Assembly (NCBI GenBank): GCA_038501195.1
Contig: JBBPUQ010000004.1
Span: forward strand, 3,224,001 to 3,288,000
Reading direction: 5' to 3'
From: Nemania diffusa
Taxonomy: Eukaryota; Ascomycota; Sordariomycetes; Xylariales; Xylariaceae
DNA: 64,000 bases
This document shows positions 26,256 to 38,987 of this stretch, in pieces (the first letter of the stretch is position 1; every line of letters begins with the position of its first letter). The position numbers and the translations under genes were made by a program. Under the pieces are notes generated by a model. The model did not search any database, was not told where the DNA came from, and was given only the letters and a program-made list of their open reading frames with translations.

Positions 26256-29200
26256 AATGCTAAAGTATATAAAAAAATATATTAATTTTAATATTTTTAA
26301 TTATTTAATTATTTAATTAATTAATTAATTAATCAATTTTTTAATAAAGTTATTTGTAACTTTTTTTTACTACTATAATTTTTTTTTTATTTTTTATTAA
26401 CAGTTGCTTTTTTTAGTATTGCTAATATTTATTTACTAAGTTTTTAACTTATTAAAGTTACTACTTCAATCGTTATTAATTGTTTTTGTAACTATAGCTT
26501 TTTTATTTAATTAAATAATTAAATTTTTTTTTAAATTTATTAATTTTATATTTAATAATAATTTTAATTTTAAAAAACTTTTTTTTTTTTTTAAATCTAG
26601 CTAATTATTTTAAATAAACTTAAAAAAAAAAACAATTTAATAAAAAAAATCTTTTTTATATTTTTTTAGTAATAAATATATTATTAATATAACTAAATAA
26701 ATATTAAAAGTTTTAAAAAAATCGATTTTATAAACTAATTAATTTATTTATTTTTTTACTTTTTAAAGCTTTATAAACTATTGCAAAAGTTTTTAAAACA
26801 GCTTATTAAATAAATAATACTTTTTATATAATTTTAAATATATTTTATTTTTTTTTTAAAATTTTATTATTTAATACTTTTTATTATAGTAATATTTAAT
26901 ACAAAACGCTATAAAATTTATTATTAACTTAGCATTTTTTTATAAATATTTTTTTAAAAAATATATTTTTTTTAAAATATTAATAACTTTTATTTTTATA
27001 ATTATATTATTAAAGCTTAATAGCTTAAATTTAAACAATTATTTATATACTAAAAATTTAAAAAGTTTAAAATATATATTATTAAAGTTTTATTATAATA
27101 TAAAAATTATATTTATTTATATATTGTTAAAGTTTTAAAACAAATAATAATATATAGTAATTTTTACTGTTTGATTTTTGTGTTTTAAAAAATTATTTGT
27201 TTAAAAATAATATATTATAATTATTAAAAACTTTATATTTATTGCTTTTTATAATTTTTTTTAAAAAATAAATATAAACTTATAATTTTTATTTAATATA
27301 ATTTTTATAAAAACGTTTTAATTATAAATAAATAAAAACTTCGTTAAAAATATAGTTTAGTTTTTTATTATATATTTTTTATAACTTAATACTAGTAATA
27401 ACTTTTTTGAAATAATATATATAGCTGTTATTATTACATTATAATAATTAAACTTTTTAACTTGTTAAAATATATTTACAAATAATATATTTAATAAACT
27501 TAATATAAAATCTATTATAATTATTTTTATTAGTTTTATATTTTTTAATTTAATTAATTAATAATTTTTGTAAAATTTTTTATAATTAATATTATATATT
27601 TAACATTTATTATAATATTTAAAATATATTTAAACTTTTTATATTTTCAATTTAATTATATAACTTTTTAAATTTTTTATTATTTTTTGTTTATTAAAAT
27701 AATATTTATTATTATAAATAATTTTAAAAAACTTTTTAATTTATATATTAAATATATATAGTTTATATTTGTTTTTTTTATTTATATTATATAACAAACT
27801 ATTAATTATTATAAAAAAATACTTAAATTATTTAAAGTTTTTAATATTTTTATTACTTTTTTAAATATTAATTAAAATTTTCTAATATTTAAAGTTTTTA
27901 TTATAATTTATAATAATATTTTTTTATATATTATTTTTTATTATTGTTTTTATAACTATTTAAATTTAATTTAATACTAGCTTTTTATTTATTTTTTTAA
28001 TTTTTTTTATTTTATTAACTTAATTTATTATAGCTTAAAATTAATTAAAAATATTTAATATAAAATTAAATTATTTTAATAAATAAAAAATTTATAAATT
28101 ATATTAAAATAAATAAATAAATATATTTATAAAATATTTATTTATTTAATTTATAAAAGTTATATTAATATTAATTTAATTAAATATTTTTTTAGTTATT
28201 AAATAATTAGTTAATATTATTATTAAATTATATAAAGTTTTTATAATTATTTAAAACTTTTTATATTTTTAAACAATATATATAATTTTTAATTTTAAAA
28301 GCTTATATTTTATTTTAAACTACAACAAATATTTATTTAAAAATATAATTAATAAAATTTATATATTTAAAATTAATATTTTTAGTTTTTAAATATAACT
28401 ATTTTTTAATTAAAATAGCATTAATTTAAAACTTTTTTTTAAAAAGCTATTTATTTATAAAAATAAAGTTTTAACAAAATTATAATAATAAAAAATTATA
28501 TTGCTATATATTAATTTTTATATAGCTTTAAATAAAGCTTTTTTTTTAGTTATTAAAATAAATAAAATAACTTAGTAATATATTTGTTGTTTATTAAAAT
28601 TATTAATTATTATATATTTCGATTATTTTTTTTATTAAAAAAAGCTATTTTTTATTGTTGTAACAGCTTAATATATTATATATAATATAGCAATAGTATT
28701 TTTAAAAATTTTATATTTTTAAAATATTATTTTAATACTTTTAACTGATTTAAAAACTATAAATTTTTAAAAACTTTTAACTGTTTTATTATAATAAACA
28801 GTTTAAATATATTTATTTAAAATTTTAACAATTTTATTAATAAATATTTTAAAAATAACTTTTTAAAAAATAATAAAATTTACTGTTTATAAAATAGCTT
28901 AAATATTATATATATTTATTTTAAATAATCTTTTTTATTATTAAAAAATATTATAATATTATTAATAAATATTTAGTAGTAATATTTATAAAGCTATAGC
29001 AGCTTATTTATAAATTATTATATATATATAAATAAATTTTGAAATTTTATTAATATTACTGTATATTTTTTTAAACTTTTTAAGTTTATAATAGTAAATT
29101 TATTTTAATATTTTAAATAAATTTCAAACTAATAAAAAAAAAATGTTATATTTATTATTAAAATATAATTTTTTTTTTAAATTAATACTATTATTTTTAA

Positions 29201-30963
29201 TTATAATAAAAACAAATAGTTATTTAATATTGTTATTTTATTAAAAGTTTATAAATTAACTATAAATTAAATATATAGTTTTTTTTTTTTTTATAATTAA
29301 ACAATAAAAATTAAATATATAAAAAGTAATAGTTTATTTATTTATTTTATATAGTTTTATTTATATAATTTATTAAATATTAAATTTATTATATAATAAT
29401 TTTTAATATTTAATAAATATAAACAACTGTTAAATTTAAACTTTTGTTAATTGTTTATTAAAAGTATTTTTATTTGTTTATTTTTTAAAATATTAATTAT
29501 ATTTTAATTGAACTAAACTTTAAATATTTTTTTTAATAAATCTAATATTTTTTAAACTAGCAAATTTTTATTAATATAAATAAATTAGCTAATAGCTATT
29601 TTTTTTTTTTTTTTTTTTAAAAAAATTTTTAATATTTATTATAGCAGCAATTTTTTAAACTTTTAATTTAAGTTTTTTTATTGTTTTTATTACTGCTACA
29701 CTTAAATCAAAACTTATAAACTTTATTTTTAAAACAGTTTTAATTATATTATATATAATATTAGTTAATAAAGTTTTTTTAATTATATTTAGTAATTTTA
29801 ATATATTAATTATATTAATTATATTATTTTAATTTATATTTTTTTAAGTTTATATTAATTTTAGTTTATAGTTTTTTATAACTATTGTTTTTTATATATT
29901 TATATTTAAAATAAATTAATTTATAAAAAATATATCTAATATTGCAATATTTTTAAATATTTATAAACTTATATTTATAGCTTTAATTTTTATACTATTT
30001 ATAGCTGCTATTTTAATTGCTAAAATAGCTATTTTTATATATTTTTTTTATATAGCTTTAATATAATTTAATTTTATATATTTTTAAATTATATTTATTT
30101 TAATATTTTTAAAAATTACTTTTTTAATTAGTAACAAATTTATTAATATAACTAAATATAAAGTAGTTGATTTTATAACTATAGTTATTTTATTTTTATA
30201 AAAAAATTTAAAAACAAATTTATAATTTAAAAACAAAAGTTTATATATTATAAATATATAAACTGTTTTTTTAAGTTTTAGAACTATTTTTTATAAAAAT
30301 ATTATTTTATATATATATAAATAAGCTTAAAAATATATATAAAAAAATATTTTAAAGTTATTTATATTAATAAATATAATTTTATAATATTTATAATTAA
30401 TAACTATATTATAAAAATTTAAAAAGTTATTTTTAAAAAATATAACAAATTTAATATTTTTATTTAATATTTATATAAATTTAATAACTTTTAAAAGTTT
30501 AAAAAATTTATAATTATTATATTTTAATAAATAAAATATAAAAATAATTTAGTTTATATATTAAATATATTTATTGTTAATATTTTTAACTTTTTTTTTA
30601 TATTGTTTAATTATATATAAAAAATTAATAAAAGTTTTATATATTATTAAGTTTTTTTTAGTTTTTATATTTATATAAACTATAATATTACTTTTATTAA
30701 ATTTATTATATATAGTTATTTTTAAATATAAAAATTAATTATTTAAAAACTTTTTTATTTAAATATTAGCTTTTTAAATTTTAAATAATATTATTTATAA
30801 ATATAATATAATTAATTTAGCTTTTTTATTTTTTTTAAAAAAGTCGTTATTTTATATTACTAATATTATATTTATTAAAACTGCTTAATATATAAAATTT
30901 ATATTATTTTAAATATATAAAAAGTTTATTTTTTAAAAAAAATAAATTATTATATTATTTATA
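26256..30963. other. Element C internal region, first part
   Basis: A/T-only sequence with no readable gene. It ends at the TAAAC target site of element D. Confidence 0.6.
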
Positions 30964-30968
30964 TAAAC

Positions 30969-31234
30969 TGTTGAAATATTAATATTAGTTACAATTATAT
31001 ATTGCAGTTTATACACTGTAGTATTTATACTGCAGTTGTATAAACAAGTATATAGTTATATAAATAAGCACTTATTTTATATGCTAGCAAAAATTTCATT
31101 TATAATAAAATCTTTAGCTATACAAAAAAACTTTTTTTAAAATCAATTATTAATATAAATATAATATAACTAGTTTTATATTTTGTTTATATATAACTTA
31201 TATATACTATTGTATATATATAGCTTATTTAATA
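30969..31234 (+). repeat. Left LTR of element D (266 bp)
   Basis: Shares AATATTAATATTAGTTA, ATATATTGCAGTTTATA and AGCAAAAATTTCATTTATAA with 38717-38982 at a constant offset of 7,748. It keeps the less mutated start (TGTTGAA). Confidence 0.9.
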
Positions 31235-31964
31235 TTAATTAATAGTTACAGAATATATTATAAATTAGCAAAAGTAAAAATAAAGCTAGCTTAAAGCTTA
31301 ATTAAGCTCGATAAATTTTTATATTATATTTTAAAGTTTTTGCTTTATATAAATCAAATAATTTTTATATAATAAAGTTTAAAATAAAAAATTAAATTTA
31401 ACTATTGTATTAAAATATATTTTATAATATTACAAAGTTTTAAATATAAAAAGTAATATTAAAAGCGATAATATATAATTATATTAAATTATTTGTTATA
31501 TAATAGCTAAATAATAAAATTTTTTTATTTTTTATTTTATATTTTTAATTATTATAATATTAAAATAATTATATAACAAAAAAGAACTTTTTATTATATA
31601 TAACAACAATAACTAATATAACAAAATCGCTTTTAACTATAAACTTTTAAAACATTATATATAAAAACATATTAATATTTAATTATAAAACTAAAAACTT
31701 AATATTATAATAGCAACATTAATTATATTTAATATTTAAATAGTTTGTTATATTATTAAATATAAATATTTAAATTTAATTAGTTAATTATTATAAAAGT
31801 TATATATTAAAAATTTTAAATATTAAATATATAAAATATAAAATTAAATAAATAAATTAATTTAACAAAAATTATTTAATATTTTAAAACAAAAAAACAT
31901 ATAATATAATAGTAACAATAGTATAAAACAATAAATAAAACTTATATAAATTATATAAAGCTAA

Positions 31965-31990
31965 TACTTGCTTAATAATAATAAGCAAGT
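31965..31990. repeat. Perfect hairpin in element D
   Basis: ACTTGCTTA and TAAGCAAGT are exact reverse complements around an ATAATAA loop and are followed by a run of T. It looks like a terminator-type stem-loop, but it lies in decayed retroelement DNA and no function is implied. Confidence 0.5.
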
Positions 31991-34900
31991 TTTTTTTTTA
32001 ACTATTTAATCAATTTTATTATTTTTTGTACAAATATTTGATTTATTAACTTTAAATTAACAGCTTTATATAACTACAAATAATATAAATATATTTTAAC
32101 TAAAACTAATACAGCTAAAACTAATTTTAAATATATATTTTTAAACATTTATAAAAAAAAACAATAAACTATTTATATAACTAACTATTAAATATAAACA
32201 TATTTTTAATTTTATATATTAATATATAATAACTACTAATTATAAGCTAAATTTTCAACTAGTTTATAAATATTTTATAATATATTATTTTTTATATACT
32301 TTTAAATAATAGTTTTATATTTATACAATATTTAATTTAACAATATTAAATATATTTTTTAAGTTATTTTCGATTTAAAATATATAAAACAAAATAATTT
32401 TATTAAAAAAGTACATTATTTTTTAAAAAACATAAAAAAAAAAAAAAAACTATTTTAAAAAACTATATAACTTATTATATAACAAAGTACAACTATTTAT
32501 TAATATATACTAATAATTTAAAATAACAAAAAATTAATACTACATTGTTTTTTCGACAATATTAAAAAGTTATATAAAAAACTTTTATATATATAATATT
32601 AAACTAAAAAAAATATAAAACAAAATTTATTATATAATAAATATTTATTTTAATATTAATATAAACTACAGCTAATATTAAACTAACTAAATTAATATTA
32701 CTTTTATACAAACTAAAAAAAAAAACTTTAATTTATTTGCTTATAATATATTTAATATTATAATTATAAAGCTTGCAAAAATACAACGAACTTTTAATAT
32801 AAATTACTAAAGCGAAATTTAATTTAATATAACAGTTATATAAATATATTAAAATATATTAAAACTAATAACAATTTTAATATTTTAAAAACTTATATAC
32901 AAAAACTTTTTTGCTAATTTATAAACTTATTTTTAAATAGCAAACAAAAACAAGTTAAAACATTTTATATAAAAAACAAACAATATATACTTTATTAATT
33001 AAAAATATTATTAAAACAATTATACAAAAAAGTTTTGATTTAAAAATATATAAAAATTTTTAAGTTTATTTAATACTTAATAAAATTTTATATAATTAAA
33101 AAAATAACTTATTTAAAACTTTTGTATAAACAAAAAATATTTTGTATATAAAAAGCTAAGCTATTAATTAATTAACTATATATTTCAAAAAAAAGCCTGT
33201 ATTAAAAACACATATTTTAATTTATATAAAACAATTTTCAATTATATATTAATACCTAATTAGTTTTTAGTATATTTTACAAAATATAAAAAACATACTA
33301 AGTTAAAATTGAACAAAAGTAACTAAAAAATCAATAAAAAACAAAAAAATCAATTAACTTAGTTTTTTATAAACAATATATTTATATATTATACAATAAA
33401 TAAAAACATTTAAAACTAAAATATTATTATTTTGTTTAACTAGTTTATATTAAATAACTAATATTATATAAAATATTAAAATAAACTATAAAATATAAAC
33501 ACTTTTAATTATTTAATAATAAAAAAAGTACAACTAAAAACTTATTTTTAAATATACTTTTGTATAAAAATAAACTAAATATTAAAAACAGTATATATTT
33601 ATTTTAGTAACAGTTATATAATTATTACAATTAATACTATATAAATAAAAAATATACTAAATATAACAATTTATTATATTTTTAATATTGCAATACTATT
33701 TTTGTTTTTTTTTAAAAATATTAATTACTTAAAAATATATTTCGATAATATAAAAGATTTAATTATATAATATAATAAAAAAACTATTTCTATTATATAT
33801 AAATAAAAACATTTATTTTTTAATATAAGTTTATAAAAAGTTAATATATATTTTATAAAAACAAAACTTTAATAGCTATATTGCTGTTTTAAATATTTTT
33901 ATATAAAATGTTTATATAAAATATTTAATTATATAAAATATAATATAAACTATTTAACTTTAAAAAAAATCTAAAAGTTTTGTTATTATTGTTAATTATA
34001 TAATTAAATATTTTAATATTTTAAGTTTTCAATTAAAAACAATTGCAATTTTAATTATAAAATAATAATTAATATTATATAAATAAACAACAAATAAGTT
34101 CTTTATATTATTAACACTATAATATTTTTTTAAATAACAATATTTTTAAAATCTATATTTATATATAATATATAAAAAATATTATATAAATGTTAAATTA
34201 ATATATATTAAAAACTGCTAAATTATATTATTTATAACTTAAGTATTAACTTTTTATTTAAAAAATTTTAAAACTATATATAAATAATAAATATATAATA
34301 TTATATAATATTTATTAAAACTTACTAAATAATAAACAAAATAAAAAAAATATATAAATTACTTTAATATATATATAATATTTTTAAAGCAAAAATAAGC
34401 TATTATATAAAACAAAAATTAATTTTACAAATAATAATTAAAATTTTAAATAATACTGCAAAACTAAATAACTTTGTACTTATTTTACTAGTTTTTAATA
34501 TATATTTAAAAATTAATTAAAACTTATTTCTATTACTAAATATTATACAAAAAGCTAAAACAATAAAAAAAGCAATAAAAATGTTATACAAAAAACATAC
34601 AAAAGTTAAAATTAATTATACAATTAATAAATATAACAATTTAGCTATATATAACATATTTTTATTATTTTTAAAAAATGAAATATTTATATAAAAAAAA
34701 AACAAAACTAAAATAAACTATATAAAATTTAATTGATTGAAAAATTAAATATTATTGTTAATTTAGTAAATAATTTAATATATTTTTAATATATATAAAT
34801 AAAACTTTATTATTATATAAAAAAAACACAATTATTAAAAAACTAAAAAATAAATTTAATAGAAATTTAATACTTTTAAACTTTTATTATACAAAAAAAA

Positions 34901-36611
34901 CGCAGTAAACTAAAAAAAAACGTAAATATATATATAACTTTTATATAATAAACTAGCTATAGTTTTTTTATAGCAAAAAAATAAAAAATATATATACTAG
35001 TAATAAAACTATAAAAAAATAGTATAATTAATATATTTAAAACATTATTTAAAAAATCAAACATTATTAAAATTAACAACTTTGTTATATAAAAAATATT
35101 TTAATTTGTTAAATATAATTAAATAAAATATAAAAATATTTAAATTTTTAAGTTTTATTTTGTATAAAAAGTTAAAAAAAAAACAACTAAACTATATAAA
35201 AAATTAAAACTTATTATATAAAAATATAACAATTTTAAAAAAAAATTAATATTTATTTAATTTTTAACTATTTAACAAATAAATTATAAACTACTGCTTA
35301 TATTTAAACTTTTATTAATTTGCGATTATAATATTTCAAATAAATTTTAAAATATTATATAAGTATATATATAGTTAAAAAACAAATTAGCAAAAAAAAT
35401 TTTTATATAACTATTAACTAAATTAAAATTTAAATATTTTAAAAGTACTATTTTAAAAATTATATAACTATTATATAAATTAGCTAAATTAAAACTATAT
35501 TAGTTTAAAATATATTATTAATATTACTATAAAAAATTTAACATATTTATATTTATATATAATTTATATTTTTTATATACAATAAAACAAACTAACAACT
35601 TTAATATTATAAATTTATAAACAAATAATATATTTAGCTTTGTTATATTGAATTTTTTAACAAAAAAAAAATATAAACTATAATAAATTAGCTTTTATAT
35701 AAAACTAAAAAAAACATTTCGATTAAACTATTTAATTAAATTTAATAGTAAATAAGTTATTTTATTATATAAAAATAACATAATTTTAATTTAAAAAAGC
35801 TAAAATAATTAATTAGCTTTAATTAACTATTATATAAAAAAAGCTACTTAAAAATATATTTTATAATATATACAAAAAATATATATTAATAGTATATATT
35901 AATTAAAAACTGTATATAATTTATTAGTAACTATATAAATAATTAATTTTTAATTAAATAACATTAAAAAATTAAATTAAAAAATTTAATAATAAATAAA
36001 CAATTTTAACTATAAATTAATTTTTATACTATTAAACTTAAATTATATAAAATTATTTATATTTATTAATAAATTATTTATAAACAATATAAATATAACT
36101 TTATAGTTTAAATTTATTATTATATTAACAATAAAACAATATATAAAAAACAATTTAAATTTTAAAATTACTAATAATATTATATATTAAAACTTAAGCA
36201 AATATAAAAAAATTATTTATAGTATATTTATAAATAAATTATATAATATAATTAATAGTTTTAATAGTATAATTGCTTTATATATAATAATTTAACAGAT
36301 TTTAATTATATTAGAAATTATTTTAATTTTAGCAGTTTTATATTTAAACTTAAAATTTTTATATAATTATTTAATTAAATTTAAAATAACACAAAAAAAA
36401 CAGCTTATAATTAATATTATATTATTTTATAAATTATATAAAAAAAAAAAACTTTTAAAATATAATAAATAAATAGTATTAATAATTTTACTAATATATT
36501 TATAAAATAAAAACTAAATTAAACATTTAAAACTTTAATATTTATTAATAAGTTTATTATATAAATTAAAACATTAATAAATAAAATAAAAACAAATATA
36601 TAATAAAAAAA

Positions 36612-37030
36612 CAACTATTGTATAAAAATCGCTTTTTTTTTATATAAAAAAGTATATATTTAAAACATTATAAAAGACTTATTTTTAATAAGCAAGTTTT
36701 AATAATATAATAATAACATATATAGTTTTTTTTATATATTTTAGATTTAATTTTTAGTTAAAATATATATTTAAAATAAACTAATATAAATAGTATATTT
36801 TAAATATAGTTTTTTTTTTATATAATATTTTATTTTTATACAATATAAAATGACTTTTATATAAAAGCCGCTTTTTTTTTTATATAAAAAAATATATATT
36901 TAAATATTACAAAAAACTTACTTTTAATAAATAAGTTTTAATAATATAGCAATAATATATATAGCATTTACTATATATTTTAAATTTAATTTTTAATTAA
37001 AATATATATAGTTTTAAGTTTATATTAATT
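36612..37030. repeat. Tandem duplication of about 240 bp in element D
   Basis: The stretch from about 36612 recurs about 239-240 bp later, at about 36851. Shared words include TATATAAAAAA, CTTATTTTTAATAA/CTTACTTTTAATAA and TTTTAATTTTTA-like blocks. The copies differ mainly by C/T and G/A changes. Confidence 0.65.
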
Positions 37031-37110
37031 ATAAATTTAAAGCTATATTGATTTTTTTTTTTTTTTTTTGTTATATATGCTTAAAACTACTTATATATAA
37101 TATAGCTTAT

Positions 37111-37310
37111 TTTATATTAATAGCTATATATATATATAATATATTTCTACTTTATATCAATAGCTATATATATATATAATATATTTTTACTATATATTAA
37201 CAACTATATATATATATAATATATATTTACTATATATTAACTAATATATATATATATAATATACTTTTATTTTAAATCAATTAATAAATATATATATAAC
37301 AAACTTTTAT
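37111..37310. repeat. Five 40-bp tandem repeats (minisatellite) in element D
   Basis: Five consecutive units of exactly 40 bp (37111, 37151, 37191, 37231, 37271). Each is built as T-rich start, [TC]AA, TA[GA]CTATA, a (TA)n core, AATATA and a TTTnTA[CT] end. The last unit is the most diverged. It lies between the 240-bp duplication and the right LTR of D. Confidence 0.85.
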
Positions 37311-37493
37311 ATTTAAAAAAAAGTCGAAAAATATATATATATTTAATAATTTATATATAATATAAAACATTTTAATATATATATATATAAAAAATATTTA
37401 TATAATATATATAAAAAAAACATTATTAAAAAAAACTAAAAAATTAAATTTGTTATTTTTTAACTATTATATAAAAAGCAAAACAAAACCAAA

Positions 37494-37495
<2 letters not shown>

Positions 37496-37526
<31 letters not shown>
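37496..37526. repeat. Poly-T tract
   Basis: A run of about 29 T. It may be a length-variable mononucleotide repeat and may be unreliable in assembly. Confidence 0.8.
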
Positions 37527-37529
<3 letters not shown>

Positions 37530-38079
37530 GTTATACTAAAAACAACAAATGCTATATAAACGCTAAATATATATGCTATATATACTTTTTTAAAAACTAA
37601 AAATTTAATAATATTTAATAAATAATATACTAATATAGCACTAACAACTATTTCAAAAGTTATTAATATATAATAGTATAACTAAATTTTAACTTTAAAT
37701 TAAAATAGCTTAAAAATACTTTTTTTAGTGTACAAACTTTGTTTAAACATTTATAAAAACATTTAAAACTAATACTTAAAAAATAATATTAATAAAAAAA
37801 GTAATATAAACAATATTTTTTTTAACTTATTATATAATTAAATATATTAGCTAAAAATATATAAAAAAATTTATTTATATAAAAATAAATATATATTTAT
37901 ATAAAGCAACTATATAAAAGCTTGATAGATTTAGTTTTTAGTTAAAAAGCTGTATACTTTTACTATATTATTGTTTTTAGTTTAAACAAAATTTTAAAAC
38001 TACAATATACTGCTTAAAAAAACAAATATAAAGCAAAAGTAAACAGCAGCTATTGTACTGCTGCTGCTATTATTATATA

Positions 38080-38105
38080 ACAAATATATATATATAAATA
38101 AATAA

Positions 38106-38162
<57 letters not shown>

Positions 38163-38190
38163 ATATATAAATAAATAAATAAATAAACAA
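38080..38190. repeat. (TA)n and TAAA microsatellite
   Basis: A long TA dinucleotide run broken once, followed by AAATA/AAACA units. Just before it lies CTGCTGCTGCTATTATTATA (38058-38077), a rare residue of non-A/T sequence. Confidence 0.8.
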
Positions 38191-38716
38191 ATAAACATAT
38201 GAAAAAAAAACAAAAAAAAAAAAACAGAAATAAATAAAAACTAGTTAAATATTTATATTTAAAATTTTATACTATATAAATTAATACTTTAATTAATATT
38301 GTTTATTTTTTTTATATAATATTTAATATTTTTTTTTTTTTATATAGCAATTATTTATTAAGCAAACAAATTAACAAATAACTACTAATTAATCAATTAT
38401 ATAAAATTTATTAAATCAATTATTAATGATTTATTATAAACTTTACTGCTATATAAAAAAGTTATTTTTAATAAATTAATTATAGCTAACAATTTAATAA
38501 ACAGTAATTTATTATTTTAATTAATTAAAAATATTATATAATATATAAACTAAGTTAATATAACAAACAATTAAATTATATTATTTATATATAGCTATAA
38601 AATAATTAACTTATTATATAAAAAAACTAAGTTACTATAAAATATATTGCTTTTTTGTTTTTTATTTTTTTGCTTTTATATAACATTTAATTATAACTAA
38701 AAAAAAAAAAAGCTAA

Positions 38717-38982
38717 TATTAAAATATTAATATTAGTTATAACTATATATTGCAGTTTATATATTGCAGTATTTGTACTATAGTTATATAAACAAATATA
38801 TAGTTATATAAACAAACATTTACTTTATATATTAGCAAAAATTTCATTTATAATAAAATCTCCAGCTATATAAAAAAACTTCTTTTAAAATTAATTATTA
38901 ATATAAATATAGTATAACTAGCTTTATATTTTATTTATATATAACTTATATATATTATTATATATATATAGCTTATTTAACA
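38717..38982 (+). repeat. Right LTR of element D (266 bp)
   Basis: Partner of 30969-31234. Its start is the RIP form TATTAAA and its end the intact TTTAACA, followed by TAAAC. Confidence 0.9.
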
Positions 38983-38987
38983 TAAAC

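Larger units (their letters stand above)
30969..38982 (+). mobile_element. Element D: innermost LTR retrotransposon (8,014 bp)
   Basis: Direct LTRs of exactly 266 bp (30969-31234, 38717-38982) with TAAAC duplicated outside (30964-30968, 38983-38987). The left LTR begins TGTTGAA and the right LTR ends TTTAACA, a classic inverted TGTT/AACA terminus pair. A tract of A's ending in GCTAA (38700-38716) just before the right LTR is a likely mutated polypurine tract and suggests plus orientation. The 3' untranslated part carries several tandem repeats (36.6-38.2 kb). No RT motif was read with confidence. Confidence 0.87.

Noticed and set aside
37111..37310. 40-bp array as a CRISPR
   Set aside because: The units are contiguous, with no unique spacers, and lie in a fungal retroelement.
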